Positions 32,004 through 40,201 of a DNA stretch of 64,000 bases are shown piece after piece. The notes below the pieces were generated by a model. That model worked only from the letters and a program-made list of their open reading frames with translations. It searched no databases and was not told the origin of the DNA. The first letter of the stretch is position 1, and every line of letters starts with the position of its first letter. Position numbers and translations under genes: made by a program. Origin of the DNA: Anaerolineaceae bacterium (lineage in GTDB: Bacteria > Chloroflexota > Anaerolineae > Anaerolineales > Anaerolineaceae); the NCBI GenBank assembly GCA_012839565.1, contig DUMZ01000005.1, forward strand, positions 1 through 64,000, read 5' to 3'.

Positions 32004-33573
32004 TGCTCACCTCCTGAGCGTTCTTACCTGCCGCGAGCAGATACGGGATGAATGGGTTCATATAATGATCTTCTTTTTGGACCACGCCACTAAGGCCTTT
32101 GCCACCGTCGAAGGGGCGTTTAACGCCACCAAATTTACCTTCTTCAATCGTTCTAAAGAGACCTTCGCGCTGAATACCCTGCAGTAAGTCAAGCGCTTCA
32201 TCAAGCACCTTGTTGGCGCGGGTTTCCATAATGCCACCTTCGCGGAATTCGATATCATCGCCAAAGTCCTTCATGGCACGGGCGATATAGCGCGCGTTCT
32301 CAATCGACAAAGCGCGGTCACTAAGAAATGGCGTGTGAATGGCTTCAGTAAGCATCCCCAAAAGGTGAATGCGCTGATGACTGGTGACAGTGACCATATT
32401 AAAGAGCGCGTCTTGCACATGACCAAAGAAGATATTACCGGTCTTGAACTTGGTGGGCGGCATGTACTTCAGGGGCGCTTTGGGGAAGATTTGGCGCGCC
32501 ATTTGAGCCTGGGCCAACTCATAAAGGAAACTGTTCTCCAGTTTTGGGTCCATCTCAAAAGCGTGCCCCAGCCCCATTTGCTCTTCCGGCATGCCAGCCT
32601 TGAGCGCGAACTGTTCGTTAATCAGCTGCGAGGCCAAAACCGTGTGGGCTTCTTCAAAAGCATCGGCGGTAGTCAGATAGTTATCCTCACCGGTATTGAT
32701 GATAATACCCGCCGCGCTGTTGATCATGCGCGAGAAACCCTGGTCAATCAGCGTGCGCTGCATGTTGATATCGCGGAAGAGAATGCCATAAAGCGCGTCA
32801 TTGAGCATCACATCCAGCCCTTCCAGCGCGCCCATCACCGCGATTTCGGGCATACACAAACCCGAGCAGTAGTTACACAAACGGATATGGCGCTTGAGCT
32901 CTTCGCCACTCTCGTTGAGTGCGGCGCGCATCAGGCGGAAGTTTTCCTGGGTCGCCATGGTACCGCCAAAGCCCTCAGTTGTCGCGCCATAAGGCACGTA
33001 GTCGAGCAGACTTTGACCGGTGGTGCGAATAACCGCGATAACGTCAGCGCCCTGACTGGCAGCCGCTTTGGCCTGTACGATGTCCTCGTAAATATTACCC
33101 GTCGCAACGATGACATAGAGCAAAGGACCTTGCTTGTCGCCAAATTCTTCAAGCTTGGTATCGCGATGGGCGCGGTTGCGCGCGATGCGTTCAAGCGCGG
33201 GCTGGGCGTGTTTATCCGCCCACAGTTGCACCTCAAAGGGGTCTTGCGGTTCAACCTGGGTTAAGTCCAGCTCGCCTTTGGCAACGGCTTCGGCAAGTTC
33301 CTGGGGCGTTTTACCGGTTGCCAAAGCTGCCTGGCCCAGCCAAAATGCCGCGCCATGTCCCAAAATATTGTGTTGCTGAAGGTGGTCAACAACGACATTT
33401 GGCAAAGGGACATCGGTTTCGTCGACGCCATCAATGCCATAAAGACGACAGATAGCACGTTCAACGGTTGTAGTGGTGAATTGATCAAGATAAAGTTGCG
33501 TATCATCGCTGATTATGCGCGCTGCTTCGCGCGCTTTTTCAACCTTGACCCAATCGAGATTAAGATTTGCCAT
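31996..33573 (-). CDS. kamD: Lysine 5,6-aminomutase alpha subunit
   Basis: A 525-residue alpha subunit of the adenosylcobalamin- and PLP-dependent lysine 5,6-aminomutase, a TIM-barrel protein. Recognisable segments are LYLDQFTTTTVERAICRLYG, VDHLQQHNILGHGAAFWLG, YVPYGATTEGFGGT and NYCSGLCMPEIAVMGALEGLD. It makes the radical rearrangement of beta-lysine together with KamE. The ATG overlaps the kamC stop by 14 bases, so the pair is tightly coupled. Confidence 0.96.
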   Translation of the reverse strand: MANLNLDWVKVEKAREAARIISDDTQLYLDQFTTTTVERAICRLYGIDGVDETDVPLPNVVVDHLQQHNILGHGAAFWLGQAALATGKTPQELAEAVAKGELDLTQVEPQDPFEVQLWADKHAQPALERIARNRAHRDTKLEEFGDKQGPLLYVIVATGNIYEDIVQAKAAASQGADVIAVIRTTGQSLLDYVPYGATTEGFGGTMATQENFRLMRAALNESGEELKRHIRLCNYCSGLCMPEIAVMGALEGLDVMLNDALYGILFRDINMQRTLIDQGFSRMINSAAGIIINTGEDNYLTTADAFEEAHTVLASQLINEQFALKAGMPEEQMGLGHAFEMDPKLENSFLYELAQAQMARQIFPKAPLKYMPPTKFKTGNIFFGHVQDALFNMVTVTSHQRIHLLGMLTEAIHTPFLSDRALSIENARYIARAMKDFGDDIEFREGGIMETRANKVLDEALDLLQGIQREGLFRTIEEGKFGGVKRPFDGGKGLSGVVQKEDHYMNPFIPYLLAAGKNAQEVSNE

Positions 33574-35086
33574 TGATAGTTTGATCCTTCTTCCAAATAG
33601 TTTTCATGTTTCTAATCAGTTCTTCATCCATGCCCAAGAGTTCAGCTACGCGAATAGCGCCAGAAGGTACATCGGTATGCGCGCTGACTTCTGACAGGCG
33701 ATAGTCCATTAAGTTTTGAATAAAACGCACCCGTTCCAGGTCCTCTTTGGCATAATCGCCATCTTTTTGGGCTTTGGCTGGAACGCTTTCAGCTTGCCAG
33801 GCGGGCAGTTGCTGAAGGTCTTCCGGACGAATACCACGAATCTGATAAAAACGGATGCCTTTTGCAGGGTGAACCTGATAATGCGTGGCAATCAGGAACA
33901 TACTCGCGCTCAGCCCATAGGCTTCACAGAGCGTTTGCACAATCGCGCGCGCTTCGGCAGGGTTGGTACCCCGCGCGGGTTCGTCCATGATGATTAAGCC
34001 CCGTCTGCCCTGACTGTAGCGATAATGATTGCGTATTTTTACTGACTCCAGCCCAAACGAAGAAAGCCCTTTGTTTAACTCACCACTTTGGCTTGAATCG
34101 AAAGTGAAAAAGTCAAAAAGGGGCGTGCTCAATACCTGGCATACCGGGAAATAACCCATTTGCGTGATGAGCAAATTGATGAAAATCGTTTGCAGTGCCA
34201 CGCTTTTGCCAGCCATGTTCGCCCCGCTAATCACAGTACTGCCAGGCTCTAGGCGAATGCTTTGCGGGCTGAACTGCGAACCCTGGCTTTCAAGTTTCTG
34301 GGCGATGATAGGGTGAACCGCTTCCTTAAGGTCAGCAGGCTGATTATCAGCCACCAGTGTGGGCTGGCAGGCGTTCCATTTGATAGCCAGTTCGGCTTTT
34401 GCCAGGCGGAAATCAAGCATCGCGCAAGCCCTGGCGTTGGCTTTAAGCATGGGGAGATGGGCTTGCAAAGCAGTACCCAGTTCCTGGCGAATGCGGTCTT
34501 CTTCGTTGTTTTCGCGCGAAACCAACAAACTGCGCTGGCGCATCAGGTTTGGGCGATCGGCTGCTTTTGCCTTGGCAATTTCCCGTTCAAGTTCGCGTTT
34601 TTCGGCGCGGATTTCTTTTAATAAGTCAGAATAATCACTGTAAATATGGAAGCCTGGGCTTTTACTGCCCGATGGTTCCAGAATTTCACCGGCTTGGGTG
34701 CAGTCTTCAAAGGCGATTTGGGCTTTTTCTTTGAGTTTTTCAAGGGCATTCAGCTTGCTGAATATCAGCATGGCGCTTTTCAACTCAAAAAAGTTTGTGT
34801 CGCTAAGCAATTTGCCTTTTTCAAGATAACTTAGCGTGCCCTGTAACTCACGAAGACGCATCAGCTGGCTTTGCGCTTCAGTTACCTGAGGGTCTTTTTT
34901 TGCCACGAGCGGAATAAGTCCGGCAATGGCATCAAGTTCATTTTGCAAAGTCTGGCGTTCGTTAGGCCGATAGATTTTCCGCTGATTGCGTAAACGCACG
35001 CCTTGTGGCGAGCGGCACTGACAAGCATCTAAAATCTCACGGATGCCCGATTTGCTTTCTTCTTCTCGAGAGATAAAAAGACTCAC
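33560..35086 (-). CDS. kamC: KamC: MutS-like ATPase of the lysine aminomutase operon
   Basis: A 508-residue protein. Its C-terminal half is a MutS-type ABC ATPase with Walker A SGANMAGKSVALQT (about residue 295), the Walker B region LIIMDEPARGTNPAEA and the THYQ switch. The N-terminal half is helical and charged with a coiled-coil-like stretch (EIRAEKRELEREIAKAKAA). The MutS mismatch-recognition domain is absent. KamC proteins accompany lysine 5,6-aminomutase and are thought to help keep it active; the mechanism is unknown to me. GTG 35086 with AAGGAG upstream is chosen. A longer ATG reading lies inside kamB. Confidence 0.88.
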   Translation of the reverse strand: MSLFISREEESKSGIREILDACQCRSPQGVRLRNQRKIYRPNERQTLQNELDAIAGLIPLVAKKDPQVTEAQSQLMRLRELQGTLSYLEKGKLLSDTNFFELKSAMLIFSKLNALEKLKEKAQIAFEDCTQAGEILEPSGSKSPGFHIYSDYSDLLKEIRAEKRELEREIAKAKAADRPNLMRQRSLLVSRENNEEDRIRQELGTALQAHLPMLKANARACAMLDFRLAKAELAIKWNACQPTLVADNQPADLKEAVHPIIAQKLESQGSQFSPQSIRLEPGSTVISGANMAGKSVALQTIFINLLITQMGYFPVCQVLSTPLFDFFTFDSSQSGELNKGLSSFGLESVKIRNHYRYSQGRRGLIIMDEPARGTNPAEARAIVQTLCEAYGLSASMFLIATHYQVHPAKGIRFYQIRGIRPEDLQQLPAWQAESVPAKAQKDGDYAKEDLERVRFIQNLMDYRLSEVSAHTDVPSGAIRVAELLGMDEELIRNMKTIWKKDQTINGKS

Positions 35087-35096
35087 GCTTGTCTCC

Positions 35097-36188
35097 TTAT
35101 ACCAAAGCCAAACCCAGATCAAGCACTGGGATATCGGTCACCTGGCGTAACGCTGCCTGCATTGCGATTGAGTCAACCGGCGCGCCATCACTGCGGCTGG
35201 GGTTGAAACAGATGAGATTTACTTGCAACGGATGCAAAACAGCGCAATTAATTTTACGCGATTTCAGGCGTTTAAGCGTTCGTGGATTAATAAAAAGTCG
35301 CGTACCATCTTCAACCGCCAAAGTCAGATGACGAAAATGTTTGTCTTTCAAGAGTTCATTGATAACTTCATCGGTAATGGCGCCGCGCAAAAATAAGTGC
35401 TGAGTATTATCGCTGATAAGTTCTGCGATTTCGGATGAATGCCCCAACAAGGTTGGCAACACCAGCTTTTGAATCAGCGTTTGGCCGTTCTGGTCTGCCA
35501 GACTGATGACCCGCGCGTTTGGCAACTGTTCAATAGCCTCGTTTAGCATGGCCTTTTGTTCTCGGTTCAATTCCGGAAGACTCAAAAGCTCAAGACTATG
35601 CGCAAGGTGTTCGGCCAGTTCACTGGGAATGGCACTCGTTTCGCCACTGGTGGCAAGAATGATGTTTTGGGTGATACCCCCGCCAGCCTGCGACCGCCGG
35701 CTAAGCGCGCCATCGATAATATAAAGACAATCTGGGGCAATTTCACGCAGGAGTTTAGCGATTTGCAGGAGATCACTGGCCGAAGACGGCCCCGCCAGTT
35801 CAATATAACCATCGCTTATCGCCCGGCAAATGACGATTTCGCCAAAAGCGGTGCGCACACCACTTAATGCCAGCACATCCAAAAGCGCGTCAGCGCGACG
35901 CATAGCATTTTCCGCGGTTGCCAGCAAAGTGCCAGCGTAAACATAAATGCGCGGTTTGGCACGCCCACTGACCACATCTTCGTCTTCACCATCGCGGCCG
36001 ATAGACGTTATTGCCAAAGGACGCACGATTCCCGCATCACGCCAGGCAGCGATGATGTGGTTTAGGCAAGTTGTTTTCCCAGCATTTTTACTGGTGCCAA
36101 CAATCGCCAGTGTTTGCAGGTTTTTCAGCCCTGCCAGTTCCAGGAGTTCCGCCCCGTTTGGCGGAACTCCATTGTTTGTTGTCCTAAT
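35097..36188 (-). CDS. kamB: KamB: P-loop protein of the lysine aminomutase operon, apparent ATT start
   Basis: A 363-residue protein by my start choice. The first GTG (36026) would delete the P-loop GTSKNAGKTT (residues 31-40) and the preceding strand NLQTLAIV. These are encoded in frame upstream with no ATG, GTG or TTG back to the kamA stop. ATT 36188, three bases after that stop and with AGAAGGA upstream, is the best start. Family members have the same LLELAGL..L..IAIVGTSKNAGKTT opening. KamB is always near KamC/D/E and probably serves activation or repair of the aminomutase. A sequence error upstream cannot be excluded. Confidence 0.83.
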   Translation of the reverse strand: MRTTNNGVPPNGAELLELAGLKNLQTLAIVGTSKNAGKTTCLNHIIAAWRDAGIVRPLAITSIGRDGEDEDVVSGRAKPRIYVYAGTLLATAENAMRRADALLDVLALSGVRTAFGEIVICRAISDGYIELAGPSSASDLLQIAKLLREIAPDCLYIIDGALSRRSQAGGGITQNIILATSGETSAIPSELAEHLAHSLELLSLPELNREQKAMLNEAIEQLPNARVISLADQNGQTLIQKLVLPTLLGHSSEIAELISDNTQHLFLRGAITDEVINELLKDKHFRHLTLAVEDGTRLFINPRTLKRLKSRKINCAVLHPLQVNLICFNPSRSDGAPVDSIAMQAALRQVTDIPVLDLGLALV

Positions 36189-36191
36189 GGT

Positions 36192-37463
36192 TTAGTCCTT
36201 CTTTTTCCGGCGGCTGCGCAACAGTCCTTCGGGTTCAAGCGTGGTTTGGTTGCCACTCAGAAGTCCAGAAACACCGATTTGACCCTTGTTGCATTCCGCG
36301 CAATGGCAGTTGTCTTTGTAATCATCCGGTTCAGTGTAGGTCGTAATCACGCCTTCAAAGTTGCGCAAAACAACATGGCGTGTACCTTGCGAGATGAGAT
36401 ACTGTGGCATGACTGGAATCTTGCCACCGCCACCGGGTGCATCCACCACAAAAGTAGGCACACAATAACCGGAAGTATGGCCACGCAAGCCTTCGATAAT
36501 CTCGATGCCCTTGCTGACCGATGTGCGGAAGTGGCTGATACCCAGCGACAGGTCGCACTGGTAAATATAGTAAGGGCGCACACGGATATACGCCAAAGCG
36601 TGAACCAGGTCAAGCATTGTATGCACACAGTCGTTTACGCCACGCAAAAGCACACTTTGGTTACCCAGCGGAATGCCCGCGTCTGCCAACAAGGCGCATG
36701 CCTTTTGGGCTTCGGGAGTGATTTCGTTGGGATGGTTGTAGTGTGTGTTGAGCCATACGGGGTGATATTTCTTCAACATTGCCACCAGTTCGGGTGTGAT
36801 GCGTTGGGGCATCACCACAGGTGTACGCGTGCCCAGGCGAATAATCTCAACATGGTCAATTTCGCGCAGTTTCTTGAGGATGTACTCTAATTTATCATCA
36901 CTAATCAAAAGCGCGTCACCACCCGAGAGCAAAACGTCGCGCACAGCGGGTGTTTCGCGGATGTAGTCGATACAGGCATCGATTTCCGCCAGGGTGCGGG
37001 CGCCATCGCGCTGGCCAGCCAGGCGCCGGCGCGTACAGTGACGACAGTACATCGAACACATGTCCGTAATCAAGAAGAGCACGCGGTCAGGATAGCGGTG
37101 TGTCAGACCGGTTACAGGCGAGTCGCCATCTTCTTCCAGGGGATCGACCAAATCTTCCGGGCTGCGGTAAGCTTCTGCGCCCACCGGCACAGATTGCGCG
37201 CGCACGGGGTCATGCGGGTCGTTGGGGTCAATAAGACTAAGATAATAAGGCGTGATTGCCATGCGGAAATTTTCCAAAGCTTTCTTAACGCCTTCTTCTT
37301 CTTCAGCGCTCAGGGGAATGTATTTCTTGAGTGTTTCCAGGTCCGAAATACGATTACCGACTTGCCAGTGCCAGCTGTTCCACTTCTCATCCGGCACATC
37401 GGGGAAGAGTTCCTGCCTTCGCGCTACGCCAGCTTTGTTTATGTATTTATCTTCTGCTTTCAT
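36192..37463 (-). CDS. kamA: Lysine 2,3-aminomutase
   Basis: A 423-residue radical SAM enzyme that interconverts L-lysine and L-beta-lysine, the first committed step of lysine fermentation. The [4Fe-4S] cluster motif is CSMYCRHC (about residues 137-144). DVLLSGGDALLI is the SAM/PLP segment, and PGGGGK near residue 327 carries the PLP-binding lysine. The C-terminus has a Cys pair region (CHCAECNKG) typical of clostridial KamA. The spacing to kamB is three bases. Confidence 0.97.
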   Translation of the reverse strand: MKAEDKYINKAGVARRQELFPDVPDEKWNSWHWQVGNRISDLETLKKYIPLSAEEEEGVKKALENFRMAITPYYLSLIDPNDPHDPVRAQSVPVGAEAYRSPEDLVDPLEEDGDSPVTGLTHRYPDRVLFLITDMCSMYCRHCTRRRLAGQRDGARTLAEIDACIDYIRETPAVRDVLLSGGDALLISDDKLEYILKKLREIDHVEIIRLGTRTPVVMPQRITPELVAMLKKYHPVWLNTHYNHPNEITPEAQKACALLADAGIPLGNQSVLLRGVNDCVHTMLDLVHALAYIRVRPYYIYQCDLSLGISHFRTSVSKGIEIIEGLRGHTSGYCVPTFVVDAPGGGGKIPVMPQYLISQGTRHVVLRNFEGVITTYTEPDDYKDNCHCAECNKGQIGVSGLLSGNQTTLEPEGLLRSRRKKKD

Positions 37464-37485
37464 TGCTTATCCTTCAAAGTCTTCA

Positions 37486-38523
37486 TTAAAGATAGTTTTT
37501 CTCGAAAATTTTTCGCAAAGCTTCTGATTCACGGAGAATTTCGAGCGTCACCACATCATGATTCTTGGTATAGCCATTACCGATCATCATGGTAAGGTCC
37601 TTGCCCACGCCTTCAGCACCAAGCGCGGCACGGGTGAAGCTGGTTGCCATGCTAAAGAAGTAAACCAGTCCGCCATTGCGCACGGGTAGAATTGTGGACA
37701 TTTCTGTGCCAGGAATGTTGACCACGTTGATGGCGACATCGTATTCCTTGCCGTCGTTGGCTTCAAGTGCTTTTTCCAGCACTTCAACCGGACTTGCGGC
37801 GTCTGCTACAAAATACTTATGCACGAGTTTGTTATCCAGTAAAATGTCTCGGTATTTGTCATTGCGGCTCATGCCTACAACGTTGCCAGCAGGCCCAACT
37901 CGTTTCATGGCTTCATAGCCACACAGCATACCGCTTTTACCACCTGCACCGAGAATGAGCACAGAGTCGCCAGGTTTGACGATGTTCGCGGTTTGAGCCG
38001 GCGCGCCAGCCACGTCCAGGGCTGCCAAAGCCAGGGCTTCGCTCATGTCATCGGGCAGCTTGGCATAGATACCGCTTTCAAAGAGAATGGCTTTACCTTT
38101 AATATCCACGCGGTCAATGTCGGGGTGAATTTCAATAATTTCATCAATGCGCAAGGGGGTCAGAGAGAGTGACACCAGGGTAGCGATACGGTCACCAACT
38201 TTAAGGTCGGTGTCAGCCTGCAGGGCAGAACCGATTTCAGCGATGGTGCCCATGAGCATACCACCCGAACCGGTAACTGGGTTTTGCATCTTGCCCCGTT
38301 CATTGACGATGTCAAGAATCATCTGCTTGACTTCTTCTTTATCCTTGTCAGCCGCGTTCCACAGTTGGGTAAAACTGGCTGAATCGATGTTCAGTGCGGT
38401 AACGTCGATGAGAATTTCATTGTCGTAAATTTCCATCGTGTTATCAATTTTTTGCGCTGCCTGGGGCAGCAAACCTTTTGGTTCGATGACGCGATGCGCG
38501 CCGTATTTGTTACCTTTTGCCAT
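37486..38523 (-). CDS. kdd: L-erythro-3,5-diaminohexanoate dehydrogenase
   Basis: A 345-residue NAD(P)-dependent dehydrogenase that oxidatively deaminates 3,5-diaminohexanoate to 5-amino-3-oxohexanoate. The N-terminus (GAHRVIEPKGLLPQAA) is typical of Kdd. The Rossmann glycine motif VLILGAGGKSGMLCGYEAM lies near residue 170, with NVVNIPGTEMSTILPVR later. ATG 38523, with GGAG upstream, is chosen over 38592, which runs into kce. The gene lies 13 bases after the kce stop. Confidence 0.96.
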   Translation of the reverse strand: MAKGNKYGAHRVIEPKGLLPQAAQKIDNTMEIYDNEILIDVTALNIDSASFTQLWNAADKDKEEVKQMILDIVNERGKMQNPVTGSGGMLMGTIAEIGSALQADTDLKVGDRIATLVSLSLTPLRIDEIIEIHPDIDRVDIKGKAILFESGIYAKLPDDMSEALALAALDVAGAPAQTANIVKPGDSVLILGAGGKSGMLCGYEAMKRVGPAGNVVGMSRNDKYRDILLDNKLVHKYFVADAASPVEVLEKALEANDGKEYDVAINVVNIPGTEMSTILPVRNGGLVYFFSMATSFTRAALGAEGVGKDLTMMIGNGYTKNHDVVTLEILRESEALRKIFEKNYL

Positions 38524-38536
38524 TTTCTCTCCATTC

Positions 38537-39370
38537 TTATTGTTTGCGTGCGGGCATGCCCAAAATCTCGCGGGCTTCGTCTGGTGTCGCAATGTCGCGA
38601 CCTAATTCCCTGGCTAAACGCACAACACGTTCAACAAACTGTCCGTTGCTTTCGCCATTCACACCACGGGTGTACTGCAAATTGTCTTCAAAGCCAACGC
38701 GGATATGTCCACCCATAGCCAGTGCCATAAAAGTAAGGGGCAACTGGGTGCGACCCACGCCGGAAACGGTCCAGGTCGCGCCTTCGGGCAGGGATTCAAC
38801 CAGGAATAAGAGATCTCTTGGAGTTCCAGTCGCGCCACCATTCACACCCAAAACGATGTTGAAATGCAAGGGCGGATGGATATGCCCGCGGCGCACGAGA
38901 CGCAGAGCCATATCGATGTGGCTTTTGTCAAAGCATTCCAGTTCAGGTTTGATGCCACGTTCAATCATGCGCGCGGAGAATTCGATAATCATGTTTTCGG
39001 TATTGACAAAAATTTCATCACCGCCAAAGTTCAGCGTGCCACAATCAAGACTTGCCATTTCGGGGTTCAACTCGGTGGGTTGCAAGCGTTCTTCAGCAGT
39101 CATGCCAGTCGCGCCACCAGTGCTGGGCTGAATGATGACATCCGGGCAAGCTTCCTGGATAGCGTCAATCAAAACACGGAAGCGTTCACGGTCCTGTGTG
39201 GGCGTGCCATCATCCCATCGGGCATGCAGGTGAATGATCGCTGCGCCGGCATCGTAAGCTGATTTCGCTTCACGCACGTACTCTTCCACAGTGTAAGGCA
39301 CCATGGGGTTCATCTCTTGGGTCACTTCAGCGCCACTGATGGCGGCGGTAATGATAACTTTATTTGACAT
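38537..39370 (-). CDS. kce: 3-keto-5-aminohexanoate cleavage enzyme
   Basis: A 277-residue BKACE-family enzyme. It condenses 5-amino-3-oxohexanoate with acetyl-CoA and cleaves it to 3-aminobutyryl-CoA and acetoacetate. The zinc-site motif IHLHARWDDGTPTQD, the substrate segment IIQPSTGGATGMT, and the VGFEDN and SNGQFVERVVRLA segments near the end are all present. The length is normal. It follows kal by 18 bases. Confidence 0.97.
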   Translation of the reverse strand: MSNKVIITAAISGAEVTQEMNPMVPYTVEEYVREAKSAYDAGAAIIHLHARWDDGTPTQDRERFRVLIDAIQEACPDVIIQPSTGGATGMTAEERLQPTELNPEMASLDCGTLNFGGDEIFVNTENMIIEFSARMIERGIKPELECFDKSHIDMALRLVRRGHIHPPLHFNIVLGVNGGATGTPRDLLFLVESLPEGATWTVSGVGRTQLPLTFMALAMGGHIRVGFEDNLQYTRGVNGESNGQFVERVVRLARELGRDIATPDEAREILGMPARKQ

Positions 39371-39388
39371 ATTTTCTGTTTCCTCCGT

Positions 39389-39775
39389 TTAGTTAAAGCG
39401 TTGTTTATTTTTGGGAACGATACAAACGCCTTCAGCCCTGCACACCAAAATGGGTTCTTCCAGGACTTCGGCAGCTGAATCGGAAATTTCGGGTTTGGGG
39501 GCGATGACTTTCCAGGCTTCAAAAACCATCTTGCGGGAAGTGTTGCCTTCGCTCTCAATCCAGCCTTTGGCTTCAATGAAGTCGCCGGCATAGACTGGGG
39601 CATTAAACTCAATGTTACTGTAGGCTCTAAAGAGACCTTCGTCACCATCACGGCGGATAAGCAGCTCAGTGGCAACGTCGCCAAAAAGCTTGAGCATGAA
39701 GGCGCCATCTACGAGACCACCGCCATAATGGGCGTTTTCGGCACCGATTCTAATTCTGATTGTTGATTCGATCAT
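39389..39775 (-). CDS. kal: 3-aminobutyryl-CoA ammonia-lyase
   Basis: A 128-residue hot-dog-fold enzyme that eliminates ammonia from 3-aminobutyryl-CoA to give crotonyl-CoA, which is then reduced to butyryl-CoA by enzymes not in this window. The segments [18 protein letters not shown] and [20 protein letters not shown] are family landmarks. ATG 39775, with AAGGAG ahead, gives the usual length; a longer ATG reading would start in the leader hairpin. It is the first gene of the operon, directly behind the lysine riboswitch. Confidence 0.96.
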   Translation of the reverse strand: MIESTIRIRIGAENAHYGGGLVDGAFMLKLFGDVATELLIRRDGDEGLFRAYSNIEFNAPVYAGDFIEAKGWIESEGNTSRKMVFEAWKVIAPKPEISDSAAEVLEEPILVCRAEGVCIVPKNKQRFN

Positions 39776-39815
39776 TTTCATCTCCTTTGCGGGCTTGTTG
39801 GTATTTAAGTAACAA

Positions 39816-39848
39816 GCGCTATGTGATTTTATAAGTTCACATAGCGCT
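39816..39848 (-). terminator. Expression-platform hairpin of the lysine riboswitch
   Basis: On the minus strand AGCGCTATGTGA pairs with TCACATAGCGCT across about ten bases, then TTGTTACTT. It resembles a weak terminator between aptamer and kal. It could equally be a translation or stability element. Confidence 0.55.
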
Positions 39849-39861
39849 CCATGTTCACACA

Positions 39862-40003
39862 TGACAGTGGCACGTTCTTAGACCGGCACACCAAGGTCGA
39901 AGAGAGGACTCTCTTTTGACCCTTCGGCGACGGATAATTCGATTCTTCCCTCAGTCCTGAAGCACACAAAGTTTCTACGCGATCCGCCGCGCCTCTATTG
40001 AGT
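39862..40003 (-). ncRNA. Lysine riboswitch (L box) ahead of the lysine fermentation operon
   Basis: Minus-strand landmarks of the lysine aptamer appear in order: ATAGAGGCGCGG, GGGAAGA, CGTCGCCGAAGG, CCTTGGTGTGCCGG and GTGCCACTGTCA, with intervening helices such as GGTC/GACC. They match the lysine riboswitch core. The P1 closing helix is not obvious by eye. Lysine riboswitches usually repress biosynthesis and transport genes. Here the target is a catabolic operon, so an ON switch is expected, by inference. Confidence 0.9.
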
Positions 40004-40039
40004 TTAAATTGTAAATTAACTCTTAACGAGTCGTTTACC

Positions 40040-40068
40040 ATTATAGCCGTAAATCTATTTTTTAGTAA
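40040..40068 (-). promoter_or_regulatory. Promoter of the lysine fermentation operon
   Basis: Perfect -10 TATAAT (40040-40045) on the minus strand, 17-bp spacer, weak -35 TTACTA (40063-40068). The start would lie about 30 bases before the lysine aptamer. Confidence 0.6.
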
Positions 40069-40144
40069 GGGTATTTCTGGAAATTTTCCCCACAAATTTT
40101 GTTCTTTTTAAGATATCCAGGCATAAAAAAGGTATTGAAGCTAT

Positions 40145-40176
40145 AAAAAAGCGAGCAGGGTTTGTACCCTACTCGC
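40145..40176 (-). terminator. Terminator of the FdrA-amidase operon
   Basis: On the minus strand GCGAGTAGGGT pairs with ACCCTGCTCGC (one mismatch-like G-U) across ACAA, followed by six T residues, 26 bases after the amidase stop. Confidence 0.9.
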
Positions 40177-40201
40177 AAAACTGACATTAAAGCAAGTGTT
40201 T

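Noticed and set aside
39829-40095. An 88-codon minus-strand frame upstream of kal
   Set aside because: It lies across the lysine riboswitch and promoter; no ribosome site and no family resemblance.
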